Counted from the stretch's first letter, positions 27,996 to 36,636 are shown. The stretch is 50,324 bases of DNA from Thiocystis violacea (GCF_016583575.1 NZ_NRRG01000037.1:1-50324), one strand, 5' to 3'. Program-made: numbers and translations. The notes: a model not told the origin generated them from the sequence alone.

Positions 27996-28367
27996 TCAGG
28001 AAGGGCTAGCGCGGACACTGTCCGCCGCCAGCCGCTTCCGGAAGGCCGGATCGAGCGTGGCCGACTTCGGCACGATCAGGATCAGGTCGGCCTCGTGGTT
28101 GGCCGGGACCACCAGGGCATAGAAGGTCGGCTGCTCCTCGACGTACTCGACCACCGCGAAGAGGTCATCGAGCGTCTCGTGCGCGTGCGGCCGCCGTCCC
28201 CAGCACGCCTCCCAGCAGGCCGGCAAGACCGCCTCCTCGGGATCCAGCCGCCAGAAGCTCACCGCCAAGCCCTCCGCGAACAGTTCCCCCATCCGCGCCT
28301 CCAGCCAGGTGCGGATCGCCGGCTCGCCGACCCGCCCCAGTTCACTCGGTCGATCGATCCGAACCAT
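27996..28367 (-). CDS. hypothetical element protein, 123 residues
   Basis: An acidic soluble protein without recognised domain. It has two blocks that look structured: IRTWLEARMGELFAEGLAVS and TFYALVVPANHEADLILIVP. Its start overlaps the end of the upstream 68-residue gene by 26 bp, so the two are translated together in the minus-strand cluster. Function unknown. Confidence 0.65.
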   Translation of the reverse strand: MVRIDRPSELGRVGEPAIRTWLEARMGELFAEGLAVSFWRLDPEEAVLPACWEACWGRRPHAHETLDDLFAVVEYVEEQPTFYALVVPANHEADLILIVPKSATLDPAFRKRLAADSVRASPS

Positions 28368-28548
28368 CGCGGGCCTCCCGGCGTTGCAGATAAGCGAGCG
28401 TCAGTGTCCGGGCCAGCGCCTCCGCCTCGTCGCGCGGTAACCCCGCGTCATACTCGACGACCGCCGCCCGCTCCTCGAAGAACTCCCGCGCATCCGGATC
28501 CAGCGTGACGACCCAGGCGCCGAGGGCGAGATCGCGCGTGATGGGCAT
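28342..28548 (-). CDS. 68-residue island-type protein
   Basis: From ATG 28548, with GGAGG upstream. The core REFFEERAAVVEYDAGL followed by PRDEAEALA belongs to a short family often seen in integrative elements next to replication genes. Its close relative lies at 23355-23522. It is predicted helical, without signal peptide. Function unknown. Confidence 0.75.
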   Translation of the reverse strand: MPITRDLALGAWVVTLDPDAREFFEERAAVVEYDAGLPRDEAEALARTLTLAYLQRREARDGSDRSTE

Positions 28549-28559
28549 GGCGAACCTCC

Positions 28560-28874
28560 TCAGTAGTCTTCCGGCATCAGCACCGTGGTGGCCGAACGAT
28601 CGGCCTCGGTGATGATCCACACCCGCACCGCCTCGCTGAGGCGGTAACTGGAGAACAGCCGCGCGCCGTCGTGCAACGCGTCCTGGTTGGCCTGGACATC
28701 GGCGGGATCCAGCTCGCCCCAGTCGCCCTGGACGTGGCGCTGGAGCAGCGACAGGGTGTCGACGTTGTGGGTCGCCAACACCTGCACCGCATGGGGCGTG
28801 GCCAACAGGCGCCCGAGTGGAAACAGCGGGGGTTGCGGCGACTCGGGCGCGGTCGACGCGGTGGTAAGGGTCAT
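28560..28874 (-). CDS. plasmid/ICE-type small protein, 104 residues
   Basis: From ATG 28874. The pattern LFPLGRLLATPHAV, HVQGDWGELDPADV and WIITEADRSATTVLMPEDY matches a small family common on plasmids and integrative conjugative elements, usually annotated only as plasmid-related. No enzymatic motif is visible. It lies 11 bp before the 68-residue gene and is in the same cluster, supporting a mobile-element origin. Confidence 0.8.
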   Translation of the reverse strand: MTLTTASTAPESPQPPLFPLGRLLATPHAVQVLATHNVDTLSLLQRHVQGDWGELDPADVQANQDALHDGARLFSSYRLSEAVRVWIITEADRSATTVLMPEDY

Positions 28875-29060
28875 GATGAGATCTCCGAGGGCGAAGGTGA
28901 GCGAGAACAAGGACAACAGGGATCGGGGCGGCACACGGACCGCTCGCGCGCTGGCGAGCGGCGTGACGAGGGGAAACGTTCGCCGATGTCCAGAAGGACA
29001 CCGCACCATGGGCTGTAAGGTGGACATGGGCACTCCTGAACAGCGGTGACGGTAAGGGCT

Positions 29061-29567
29061 TCATGACGGGGCGCTGGCCCGCTTGGCGCGTTGGCGCTGG
29101 CGCGTCAGCGGTTTCGCCATCGGATCCGGGGCCGCCACCGCCACACAGGCTCCATCCGCCCGGTATTGGCGCTGGGTCGCTTCCCAGTCGCTCCAGCCCT
29201 CGGCGAGGACATGCTGATGGGCCGGATCGCCGGGCTTGAGCAGGCCAAGATGACGCAGGATCGCGGCCAGGAAGCCGCCGTTGTTGATCGAACGGTTGCT
29301 GTAGGCGGCCCGCAACACCGGCGTCGGGAAGGACTGTCCGCTGTCTCGGTAAGCGGCGAGCCGCTCCTGCAGGCGGGGCAAGGCGACCCACTCGGCGCTG
29401 AAGTAACCGCCGCCTTCGTTGGCCGTGACCGCGAGGTAGACCGTGCCGGAGTCGCCGACGCCGATCTGATAGGTCATCTGGCCGATGGCGCGTTCGCTAA
29501 GCTTGGGGATGCTGTGCTGGGCGATCGGGGTGATGGGTTCGGGGGCGGGGCTGGTAGCCTTGGTCAT
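29061..29567 (-). CDS. hypothetical element protein, 168 residues
   Basis: The central part (GVGDSGTVYLAVTANEGGGY, then YSNRSINNGGFLAAILRHLG) looks like a conserved island protein. The C-terminal end is basic (TRQRQRAKRA), which could bind nucleic acid. The ATG at 29567 follows a hairpin with T-tract by 28 nt. It is first in the minus-strand cluster 29567-27996. Function unknown. Confidence 0.7.
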   Translation of the reverse strand: MTKATSPAPEPITPIAQHSIPKLSERAIGQMTYQIGVGDSGTVYLAVTANEGGGYFSAEWVALPRLQERLAAYRDSGQSFPTPVLRAAYSNRSINNGGFLAAILRHLGLLKPGDPAHQHVLAEGWSDWEATQRQYRADGACVAVAAPDPMAKPLTRQRQRAKRASAPS

Positions 29568-29595
29568 CGCACAAACTCCTGATCATGGATCAAAG

Positions 29596-29630
29596 AAAAA
29601 CGCCCGCTCCAGTGACTGGGAACGGGCGTT
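29596..29630 (-). terminator. hairpin with T-tract upstream of the 168-residue gene
   Basis: Outer stem 29599-29606 with 29623-29630 (8 bp), plus an inner CCAG/CTGG stem, followed on the minus strand by a run of T. It lies about 130 bp after the radC stop and 28 nt before the next start codon. Confidence 0.75.
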
Positions 29631-29700
29631 CGAGGGGGCGCCTGGTGGTTGGCGAGACCAGGTCGCGCGATCGATCGTTAGGGCCAGAAAACGACCCACT

Positions 29701-29720
29701 GGATCATAGACATGATATGG
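29701..29720. promoter_or_regulatory. 20-bp operator-like repeat, copy 1
   Basis: It is identical to 30469-30488 except for one base. The core is ATCAT-AGAC-ATGAT, an interrupted palindrome. It lies about 70 bp ahead of the hairpin leader of the 168-residue gene. Confidence 0.55.
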
Positions 29721-29759
29721 CCGTGACCGGGGGGGACTCTGACGCCCTCGCGGTCCGGG

Positions 29760-30263
29760 CTACAGCAGCCCGCGTTCGGCGAAGGACACACCCGCGCCAT
29801 CGCCGACGATGACGTGATCGAGCACCCGCACCTCGATCAACGCCAAGGCGTCCTTGAGGCGCTGGGTGAGGCGCAGATCCGCCTGGCTCGGTTCGGCCAC
29901 GCCCGAGGGATGGTTGTGGGCGAAGATGACGGCGGCGGCGTTGGTCTCGATCACCCGGCGGATCACCTCGCGCGGATGGACGCTCGCCCCGTCGAGGGTG
30001 CCGCGAAACAGCTCCTCGTAGAGGATCACGCGATGGCGGTTGTCGAGGAAGAGGATCGAGAAAACTTCATAGGCGAGGCCCGCGAGGCGCAGTTTGAGAT
30101 AGTCGCGAGTGGCCTCCGGGCTGGTGAGCGCGTCCTGTTTGACCAGATAGTGGCGTTCCAGACAGTGGATCGCCTGGGCGATCAGGGTCTGGTCCTCCTC
30201 CGTCAGGATCCGTGCGCGTTGGGTGTCTGGTGGTAACAGCCGGGTACGCGATGTGCGTTTCAT
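29760..30263 (-). CDS. RadC family JAB-domain protein
   Basis: 167 residues, comprising only the C-terminal JAB/MPN+ part of chromosomal RadC (about 220 residues), as in the YeeS-like proteins of mobile elements. The metal-binding set is visible: a glutamate in LYEELF, H116 and H118 in FAHNHPSG, S120, and D129 in SQADLRL. Expected fold is a zinc metalloprotease-like domain; the biochemical role of RadC is not settled. It has its own leader with hairpin and operator-like repeat upstream. It is typical cargo of genomic islands. Confidence 0.9.
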   Translation of the reverse strand: MKRTSRTRLLPPDTQRARILTEEDQTLIAQAIHCLERHYLVKQDALTSPEATRDYLKLRLAGLAYEVFSILFLDNRHRVILYEELFRGTLDGASVHPREVIRRVIETNAAAVIFAHNHPSGVAEPSQADLRLTQRLKDALALIEVRVLDHVIVGDGAGVSFAERGLL

Positions 30264-30330
30264 GGAAGGATCTCCTGGACATGAGCCGAGATGACCGTCT
30301 GGGTCATTGCCCGGTTCTGAGCGATCAACG

Positions 30331-30366
30331 AAAAAGGCCCACTCCAGGACGCTGGAGTGGGCCTTT
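30331..30366 (-). terminator. 15-bp perfect hairpin with T-tract upstream of radC
   Basis: Arms 30333-30347 and 30352-30366 are perfectly complementary around GACG. On the minus strand the stem ends in TTTTT, 67 nt before the radC start. No minus-strand gene lies upstream, so this hairpin cannot simply be the terminator of a preceding gene. A leader attenuator is the natural reading. Confidence 0.75.
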
Positions 30367-30468
30367 ACATGTTTGACAGGGGCTGGATGAGTGAACCCTC
30401 AAGTCCGCCTTGATCGGTGGCGATCCGCGCGCGTGATGTCGTTCACCGTCTTGGGAAACAACCCGGTC

Positions 30469-30488
30469 GGATCATAGATATGATATGG
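30469..30488. promoter_or_regulatory. 20-bp operator-like repeat, copy 2
   Basis: Core ATCATA-GA-TATGAT, a perfect 6-bp dyad. TATGAT resembles a -10 box in both directions. It lies between radC (minus) and the SE-repeat gene (plus), so it could control both. Confidence 0.55.
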
Positions 30489-30556
30489 GACTGAGGGTGT
30501 AGGGTGTGACGCTGGCGCCTGACAGATCGTTATTCAGACTGTATAAGGAAAATAGC

Positions 30557-31522
30557 ATGAATGATTCCGTGGTCGACTTTTCTTCTTTTTCCTCGGTGTA
30601 TTGGAGGGGCTCTCGTCAACTCAAGCTTCTTGAGCAGGATCTAGTCGCGTGCTCTCAGAATATGCGTCAGCCGGATTACGAGAAAATCCATAAAAAGGTC
30701 AATCTCTCACTCAAAAAACTGCTTGAATCTGATTATGGCCGCGTCTTGCATCACTCAATATCGCTGGACTCGATCTTAGAAGAGCTTGAACAGGGTTTGC
30801 GCGATTTGATCGTCTCCATGTCCGAGTCCGAGTCCGAGTCCGAGTCCGAGTCCGAGTCCGAAAAAGCCTTCTTGAATGATTGCCTTGAACCCTATCGCGT
30901 CGCTGTGCGTGCTTTTCATTTCTGGGGTCGAGCGGGAGGGGTCTTTGCCCGCCACCGTGAAATTGGGCGGTATGTGTCCAAAGAAGAATTCACCCAAACC
31001 GCCGAGGCTATTCACTCAACAACAGGCGCTCTTATCCATGAGATTGAGCAGATGCTTTGGCTCGGCCTTTTCCAGGCAGTGTACGCTGCTGAAATCGTAA
31101 AGCGTACTGAGACGTTTCTTGAGCGACTGTACGCTTTTGATGGGGTGTTCAGTAAGGTTGATCTGGCGCCCAGCCCTCAACGTCACAGGGATATTTTCAA
31201 TAATGATTATCGATCTATTGCTCGCCAATTTACACAATCGATGGGGTTGATGTGCTTTGAGTTATTTGGACATCTGCGTCCCCAGACGCTTCGTCACTTG
31301 CTCGATATCAAAGTCACTACAGCTGAGCGACTGGGCTTGCTGCATTGGGAAAAGATGGTCGAATTTGAGCGTGCTGTTGATATGAAAGATTCTTCCCGAA
31401 TGCTCCGTGAAGAGATCGAAAGCCTCAGTAGACGTGTCGTGAGGCGCGCCAAACGAGCGAATTGGCCGATGCTAACGATCATTGAGCATTTCAACAAGAC
31501 ACGGGCACCCCGTCCGTCCTGA
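30557..31522 (+). CDS. unknown protein with Ser-Glu dipeptide tract
   Basis: 321 residues from ATG 30557, which has AAGGAAAA upstream. Mostly helical, without signal peptide. After residue 88 a tract of seven Ser-Glu pairs, encoded by a TCCGAG hexanucleotide repeat, joins an N-terminal helical part to the rest. The C-terminal end is basic (SLSRRVVRRAKRANWP). Codon use is markedly more AT-rich than that of the neighbours, which points to recent acquisition. No family is recognised. It lies alone between the radC leader and integrase 2. Confidence 0.7.
   Translation: MNDSVVDFSSFSSVYWRGSRQLKLLEQDLVACSQNMRQPDYEKIHKKVNLSLKKLLESDYGRVLHHSISLDSILEELEQGLRDLIVSMSESESESESESESEKAFLNDCLEPYRVAVRAFHFWGRAGGVFARHREIGRYVSKEEFTQTAEAIHSTTGALIHEIEQMLWLGLFQAVYAAEIVKRTETFLERLYAFDGVFSKVDLAPSPQRHRDIFNNDYRSIARQFTQSMGLMCFELFGHLRPQTLRHLLDIKVTTAERLGLLHWEKMVEFERAVDMKDSSRMLREEIESLSRRVVRRAKRANWPMLTIIEHFNKTRAPRPS
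30821..30862 (+). repeat. in-frame hexanucleotide tandem repeat
   Basis: Six perfect TCCGAG units and one TCCGAA. Slippage would lengthen or shorten the Ser-Glu linker without shifting the frame. Confidence 0.95.
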
Positions 31523-31981
31523 TAACCCGTTGCACTGTCCTGAGTCAGGAGTCTCCTCCTCGCTCAGGCGGTGCGGCAGGACTCCAAGCCGTTGCCGCAC
31601 CCAAGCGACATCACCCCGGTTCGCTTGGGTTCGTCCCCTTCCGAGGCTGGCGGCGGCTCGACACGGCGACGCCTCCCGCGCGCGTTGTGCGGTTCTGGTC
31701 TGCCGCGACAGTCGGCACCGGCACCGCGATCTACACGGGCTATTCTCCGCCCTAGGCCCGTCGGTTCCTCTGTTTAGACCTGGATCTGACGCGACGTCCA
31801 TTCGCGACTCTGGAATCTTAAATCAATCACTTAGCCTTCTAACTGGCTCATTACAGGCCGGTGTTTGATGTCCCGCCGTCCTGTCCTTGCCGGGTCTACG
31901 AGTCTCCGGCCCCCTGTTTAGGCCATCTGAGCCTGCGTATGCTGACCGCCGTTGACACTCACACGGCCCTCAGAGGTACGC
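31523..31981. other. gene-free stretch before integrase 2
   Basis: About 460 bp with no supportable gene. The middle is GC-rich with chance frames on both strands. The segment 31780-31870 is AT-richer and could contain a promoter or attachment region for integrase 2, but I see no defined motif. Confidence 0.4.
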
Positions 31982-33162
31982 ATGAAATCAACCTTCTCTC
32001 CTATTCCGCTGCCGCCGCCCCGTGCTGCGGCTCGGCGGCAAACCGAGCGTCCCATCGCGGGTATCACGGGCTTATTCCTCGCCACGTATCCCTCCGGTCG
32101 CCGCACCTACATCTTCCGCTACCGCGACCCGCTCACCGGTCGTAAGCGTAGTCTGACGCTCGGGAGAGCGGACTGATGTCGCGGTGTCGACGCTTATCTT
32201 TGACGATGGCCGTGTTCCAGGCCGCGCAGTATCAGGAACTGCTCGCTCAGGGGGTGGATCCGCGCGTGCTGGCCGTGGTGTTGGGCGAGTTTTTCGATCG
32301 CTCCCACCTGCTCGCCATCCAACATGCGCAGCGTTCCTGGCGCTCGACGCTCTCGCGCTTCAATCGTCATATCCGTCCGACTCTGGGTGAGCGCGCGCTC
32401 GGTTCGATCACGCTGGCGGAGCTGCAACGGTTCATCGATGGACTGGCCGCCGCTGGATATGCCGCCGCGACCATCAACCGGATCATCGCCTTGCTCAAGG
32501 TCATCTTCAAGCGAGCCTGTCAACATGGTGTGCTCCAGGTCAATCCCACGTTGGGACTCTCTTTGTTTCAGGAGCGTAACCACCGGGGGCGGATTCTACG
32601 CGAGGACGAGTATCCCGCCTTCTTCGACGCGCTCGGTGACGCGCCTCCCCTGGTGCGCGCGCTGGTCTACTTGCTCCTGGTGACGGGAATGCGTCTCTCC
32701 GAAGCGCTCAGCGCTCGCTGGGAGGATGTCGATTTTGCCCGGAATCTGCTGCGCTTGCCCGACACCAAAAACGGTCGATCGCGCCTGGTGCCGCTCTCCC
32801 CGGCAGCGATTGGCATCCTCGCTCAACTGCGTGAGCACCAGCGCAACGCCTGGCTGTTTCCAGGACGGGGGGACGGTCACATGACGCGCCCCTCACGCGC
32901 GTTCCGTCGCGTGCTCGCACAGGCCGGGATCGACGGGCTCTGGATCCATGATCTACGGCGCACCTTCGCGACCCTGGCCGCTCAACAGCGCTCGCTCAGC
33001 GACGTCAGTCGCCTGCTCGGTCATTCCAGTGTCCAGGTGACCGAACGCTACATCGTCACCGCCGATGCCCGCCTCGCGGCCACCGCCGCCGTGGTGGGCG
33101 ATGTCTTCGCGTCATATCTGCCGCCGGGTCCCGGCGAGGAGGGTCGCGATGGCCTAGCGTGA
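31982..33162 (+). pseudogene. tyrosine recombinase / integrase 2, split into two frames
   Basis: The N-terminal part (31982-32176, 64 residues) ends with TYPSGRRTYIFRYRDPLTGR and SLTLGRAD, the DUF4102-like arm-binding domain. The rest lies in another frame from 32176, with LTMAVFQAAQYQELLAQGVD continuing that domain and then the catalytic residues in TGMRLSEALSARW, HDLRRTFATLA, LLGHSSVQVTERY. The two frames meet as TGATG at 32174-32178. Either one base was gained or lost, or the second part is translated by stop-start coupling. The catalytic domain is complete, so some function could remain. Confidence 0.75.
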
Positions 33163-33241
33163 GATGTCGCTGCCCAAGGTCGAGCGGGTTTCTCGGTCGA
33201 GATTCCGCCATTTACCAGTTGTTTATTGTGAGGATAGTTTG

Positions 33242-33511
33242 ATGAGTAAAACCATTCGCGCCGTGCTGTTGCCAAACATGAACAGCGTGCTGATCGCGCT
33301 GATTGCGCAAGTCGTTGGGTTTGAGAACGGGGTGGGGCTCTTGAACGATCGCGGCAAAATGATCGGCTGGATCGATATTCCAGCCCAAGATCCGGAGCTT
33401 CGCCAGAATCAGTTCGAGCGCGTGCTCGGCGAGTTCAATGCCATCCTCAACGATCCGCGTCACGCCCAGCAGCCTGACTATGCGCACCTCAATGAGGAAG
33501 GGGCGGCGTAA
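33242..33511 (+). CDS. hypothetical element protein, 89 residues
   Basis: From ATG 33242, with GAGGA about 8 nt upstream; the frame is open to 33164. The sequence MSKTIRAVLLPNMNSVLIAL followed by GFENGVGLLNDRGKMIGWID suggests a small beta-rich soluble protein, with an acidic tail. No family is recognised. It lies between integrase 2 and polB, followed by a strong terminator. Confidence 0.6.
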   Translation: MSKTIRAVLLPNMNSVLIALIAQVVGFENGVGLLNDRGKMIGWIDIPAQDPELRQNQFERVLGEFNAILNDPRHAQQPDYAHLNEEGAA

Positions 33512-33602
33512 CCGCCGACAGCGTCCACGAGCGAGCCATCCGTCGCCGGTGGTCCCCCTGGGTTCCTTGATCCCGCGAGGGGGGGCGATGGAGCCCGCTG
33601 GA

Positions 33603-33630
33603 AGAGCCGCCGAAGGGCGGCTCTTTTTTT
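33603..33630 (+). terminator. hairpin with T-tract just upstream of polB
   Basis: A 9-bp stem (33603-33611 with 33616-33624) followed by seven T. It ends 24 nt before the polB frame. It may end transcription from the 89-residue gene or attenuate polB. Confidence 0.85.
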
Positions 33631-33654
33631 GTCGCCGTCGGTTTCACTTTCGTC

Positions 33655-36636
33655 ATGGGGGTATATAACGTGAACAATGAAACCGCTCCTCGCGCCGGGA
33701 GCGTGGGTTTTCAGGGCGTCGATCCGTCGCCGCGACGGGTTTTGGGGGCGTCAGCGGCCCGGCCAGCCGATCCGGCGTTGGACGGTGAGGCGAGTCTCCT
33801 GGCGTTTTGCGATGCCTATTTTGCCCCGCTGATGCGGGCGGCGCAGGTCGACTCCGAGGTTCCGCTCGCTCCAGCGGTCGCGCCTCCGCTGGCGCCGCTC
33901 CCGGCCAGTGTCCTGGACGGCCTTGCTGGGGTGGGCCTGCGTCCTGTGGGTCAGCCGCCAGCGTTCTCCCTGCCGAGCGGGCCGGCTCGGGGTCTGGGGG
34001 CTCGCGTCTGGATCGGTTTCGACGCGGAATGGGAGTTCGCGCGCCAGGGGCGCAATCAGTTGCTCAGCGTCCAGTTCCACCTGATTGGTCCGACGGGTGA
34101 AGCGCGGCGCCAGGTCATCCATGTTCGCGGCGGCGCGGCCGTGCGGGAGCGTCCGCGTTTGAGTCAGGCCCTCAACGATCTGCTGGAGGCGGCCTTGGAG
34201 GATGGGATTGTCACGGAGTGGCCGGTTGAAGTCGTGCTCTGCGGCTTCTTTACGCGGGCGGATATCACCGTCTTTGCCGACTTCAAACACCTGCGACCGC
34301 AGCTCGACGGGGTGGGCGGTTCCCTGGTGACCATCGGGCGCCCGGCACAGGTGGAACTGCCGCTCTCGGGTGCGCGCGAGCAATCCCTGAAGCGGCGCTA
34401 TCAGGCGGTGGTGGGCGATGTCTATGAGCCGAAGTGGCTGAATGTGCGGCTGGTCGATGCCAGTCGGCTGGCGCCCGCTGGCCAGTCGCTGGCGGGTCTC
34501 GGGCAGTGGCTGGGGATCCCGAAGCTGGAGCTGCCGGCGGGCCATACCAAAGAAGCCATGGCCCGTTTCCAGCGTGATGCCTGTCCTCAGTTCGAGGCTT
34601 ACGGGTTGCGCGACGCGGAGATCGCCGTCCTCTATGGGTTGTGGGTGTGGTGGTTCGCGGCTCGCCATCTCGGGCTGGGTCATCGGCATCTGTCGACGAC
34701 GATCAGTGGGCTGGCGGTGCGGGTGGCGGAGCGCTGTATCCGTCTGGATGGTGTCGCCCTCGCCGTCGCCTTCAATGACGAGGTTACGTCGTTCACGCGC
34801 TGGGATACCCAGCGCGATCGCGTCCGCACCCAGAAGAAACGTCTTCCCAAACGCATTCGCCGCTGGCTGGAGCCGTTTTTGGCGGATGCCTATCTCGGTG
34901 GGCGCAACGAGTGCTTCGTCTATGGGCCGACCGAGCGGCGGCGCTATTACGATCCCGACTTGTCGGGGGCTTACTTGTCCGGACTCGCCTATCTGTTCGT
35001 GCTGGATTACGACCGGTTTTTCATGAGCACCCGGGTCGATGATTTCATCGGTCACGTTGCCGGTTTCGCCCTGGTCGAGTTCGCGTTTCCCCCGGAGACC
35101 CAGCGGCCCTGTCTGCCGGTGGTCGTCGAAGATCGCGGTCTGTTGTTTCCGCTGCAGGGTGAGTGCCTCTGTACGGCCCCCGAGATCGAACTGGCGCGGG
35201 CAATGGGGGCGACGCTGACGATCCAATACGGGATCGTCATCCCCTGGATGGCGCGCCAGACGGTCTTCGATCGCAGCGGGCAGGCGCGGCCGTGCGAGGC
35301 CGGCGGGATGGGGGTGGCGTGGGGGTTCGATCAGGTGACCCTGCCCTTTCCGCCGCCCGCTCAGGGGGATGAAGGGTATCGCTTGTTCGAGAGCTTCATG
35401 CAGGTCATGCGGAGCCTGCGGGGAGTGTATCGGCGCAAGAGCCTGCCGTTTGAATTCATCAAGACGCTCAGTTGTGCCCTCTATGGCAAGACCGGGCAGG
35501 GCTACAAGGGGAAGCGGGTGTTCGGACCGCGAGAATTGGCGAGTGTCGTCGTGGGGCCATCGCGGGTGTCGGAAGTGGCCGTGGCGGGCTTGGTGTGTGG
35601 GTTCATCCGAGCCGTGCTGGGTGAGATCCTGTGGAAACTGCCGGCCGAGGCGACATTGGTCTCGGTCACCACCGATGGGTTCCTGGTGGATGTGCCCCTG
35701 GATCAGCTCGATCTGAGTGGGCCGCTGTGTCGTCGCTTCCAGGCCCTCGTCGAGCGGGTCGCGCCGGGCTCGCCGATGCTGGAGAACAAGCATCAGGTGT
35801 GGCAACTCTTCGCCGGCCGGACCCGGCTGCAAGTCACCACCGAGGCGGATGGCGCGTTCCCGATCGTCACGGCCAAGGGCGGGATCAAGCCCGGTCCCGA
35901 CGTGGCGGATGAGAACGCCTTCATGGTCAATCTCATCCTCAACCGCACGCCGGGGCAAAAGCTCGCTTACGAGTCGTTCATCTCGATGCGTGATCAGCTC
36001 GTGCTCAATGGTGACCTCCAACTCGAACGGCGCGAGATGGCCCTGAACGCGGAGTACGACTTCAAGCGTCGCCCCGTGGTGGCGAGTGGCCGGATGGTGG
36101 AGGTCGGCGACACCGGGATCGCTCACCTCGCCTTCGACACGGAGCCCTGGGTTAGGGTCGAGGAGGCGGCCCTGACCCGGACGCTGTTCGACCAGTGGCG
36201 CAAGACCCATTGCTTGAAGACCGTGGATGATTTGAGCGACTGGGAAGCCTTCCGGGGGTTTCGGGTGGCCAATCGTCAACGACGCTCGGTGCCGGAGCCG
36301 GGTGATCGCACGGCGGCGCCCGGCGCTGGCCGGACGGGGCGGTGCCATCTCACCCAGGAGGAGGGCTATGTCGGCGTGGCGAAACGGGTGTTCCTGGCGG
36401 CCTATCAGAAGCGTCTGTGGGGGTTGGCGGCGGCGGATCTGAGTCAGCGGCAACTCGCTGACTGGCTGACGGCGCAAGGTTATGCCACCTCCTTGTCGGC
36501 GGTGAAGAACGGAACCCGTGTTCAACCCCAGGCGCATGTCGTGCCGGCTACCTCGAAGGTACTGGCCTTCCTCGACGTCCTCAAAGAGCGTTTTCCGGGC
36601 CTGGAGTGTGAGCTGTTCCTGATCGTCGAGGCCTGA
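33655..36636 (+). CDS. polB: family B DNA polymerase of a mobile element
   Basis: 993 residues. A 3'-5' exonuclease domain shows ExoI D123/E125 in FDAEWEF, a weak ExoII near 196-210, and ExoIII Y316/D320 in YGLRDAE. The polymerase domain shows YLGGRNECF (the YxGG-type segment), motif A D435 to Y440 in DPDLSGAY, IELARAMGATLTI, motif B K603 to G611 in KTLSCALYG, and motif C VTTDGF with D674. Motif C has TTD instead of the usual DTD. The last 130 residues look like a separate helix-turn-helix-bearing tail. It most resembles DNA_pol_B_2 (protein-primed or pipolin-like) enzymes. The start may be ATG 33655 or GTG 33670, which has GGGGG upstream. Presumed replicase of the element. Confidence 0.82.
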   Translation: MGVYNVNNETAPRAGSVGFQGVDPSPRRVLGASAARPADPALDGEASLLAFCDAYFAPLMRAAQVDSEVPLAPAVAPPLAPLPASVLDGLAGVGLRPVGQPPAFSLPSGPARGLGARVWIGFDAEWEFARQGRNQLLSVQFHLIGPTGEARRQVIHVRGGAAVRERPRLSQALNDLLEAALEDGIVTEWPVEVVLCGFFTRADITVFADFKHLRPQLDGVGGSLVTIGRPAQVELPLSGAREQSLKRRYQAVVGDVYEPKWLNVRLVDASRLAPAGQSLAGLGQWLGIPKLELPAGHTKEAMARFQRDACPQFEAYGLRDAEIAVLYGLWVWWFAARHLGLGHRHLSTTISGLAVRVAERCIRLDGVALAVAFNDEVTSFTRWDTQRDRVRTQKKRLPKRIRRWLEPFLADAYLGGRNECFVYGPTERRRYYDPDLSGAYLSGLAYLFVLDYDRFFMSTRVDDFIGHVAGFALVEFAFPPETQRPCLPVVVEDRGLLFPLQGECLCTAPEIELARAMGATLTIQYGIVIPWMARQTVFDRSGQARPCEAGGMGVAWGFDQVTLPFPPPAQGDEGYRLFESFMQVMRSLRGVYRRKSLPFEFIKTLSCALYGKTGQGYKGKRVFGPRELASVVVGPSRVSEVAVAGLVCGFIRAVLGEILWKLPAEATLVSVTTDGFLVDVPLDQLDLSGPLCRRFQALVERVAPGSPMLENKHQVWQLFAGRTRLQVTTEADGAFPIVTAKGGIKPGPDVADENAFMVNLILNRTPGQKLAYESFISMRDQLVLNGDLQLERREMALNAEYDFKRRPVVASGRMVEVGDTGIAHLAFDTEPWVRVEEAALTRTLFDQWRKTHCLKTVDDLSDWEAFRGFRVANRQRRSVPEPGDRTAAPGAGRTGRCHLTQEEGYVGVAKRVFLAAYQKRLWGLAAADLSQRQLADWLTAQGYATSLSAVKNGTRVQPQAHVVPATSKVLAFLDVLKERFPGLECELFLIVEA

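Noticed and set aside
33751-36537. 928-residue frame antisense to polB
   Set aside because: A long antisense open frame is common opposite GC-rich coding DNA; it shows no domain motifs, whereas the sense strand has all PolB motifs.
33655-36636. Casposon interpretation of the PolB element
   Set aside because: No Cas1-like integrase is encoded; tyrosine recombinases are present instead.
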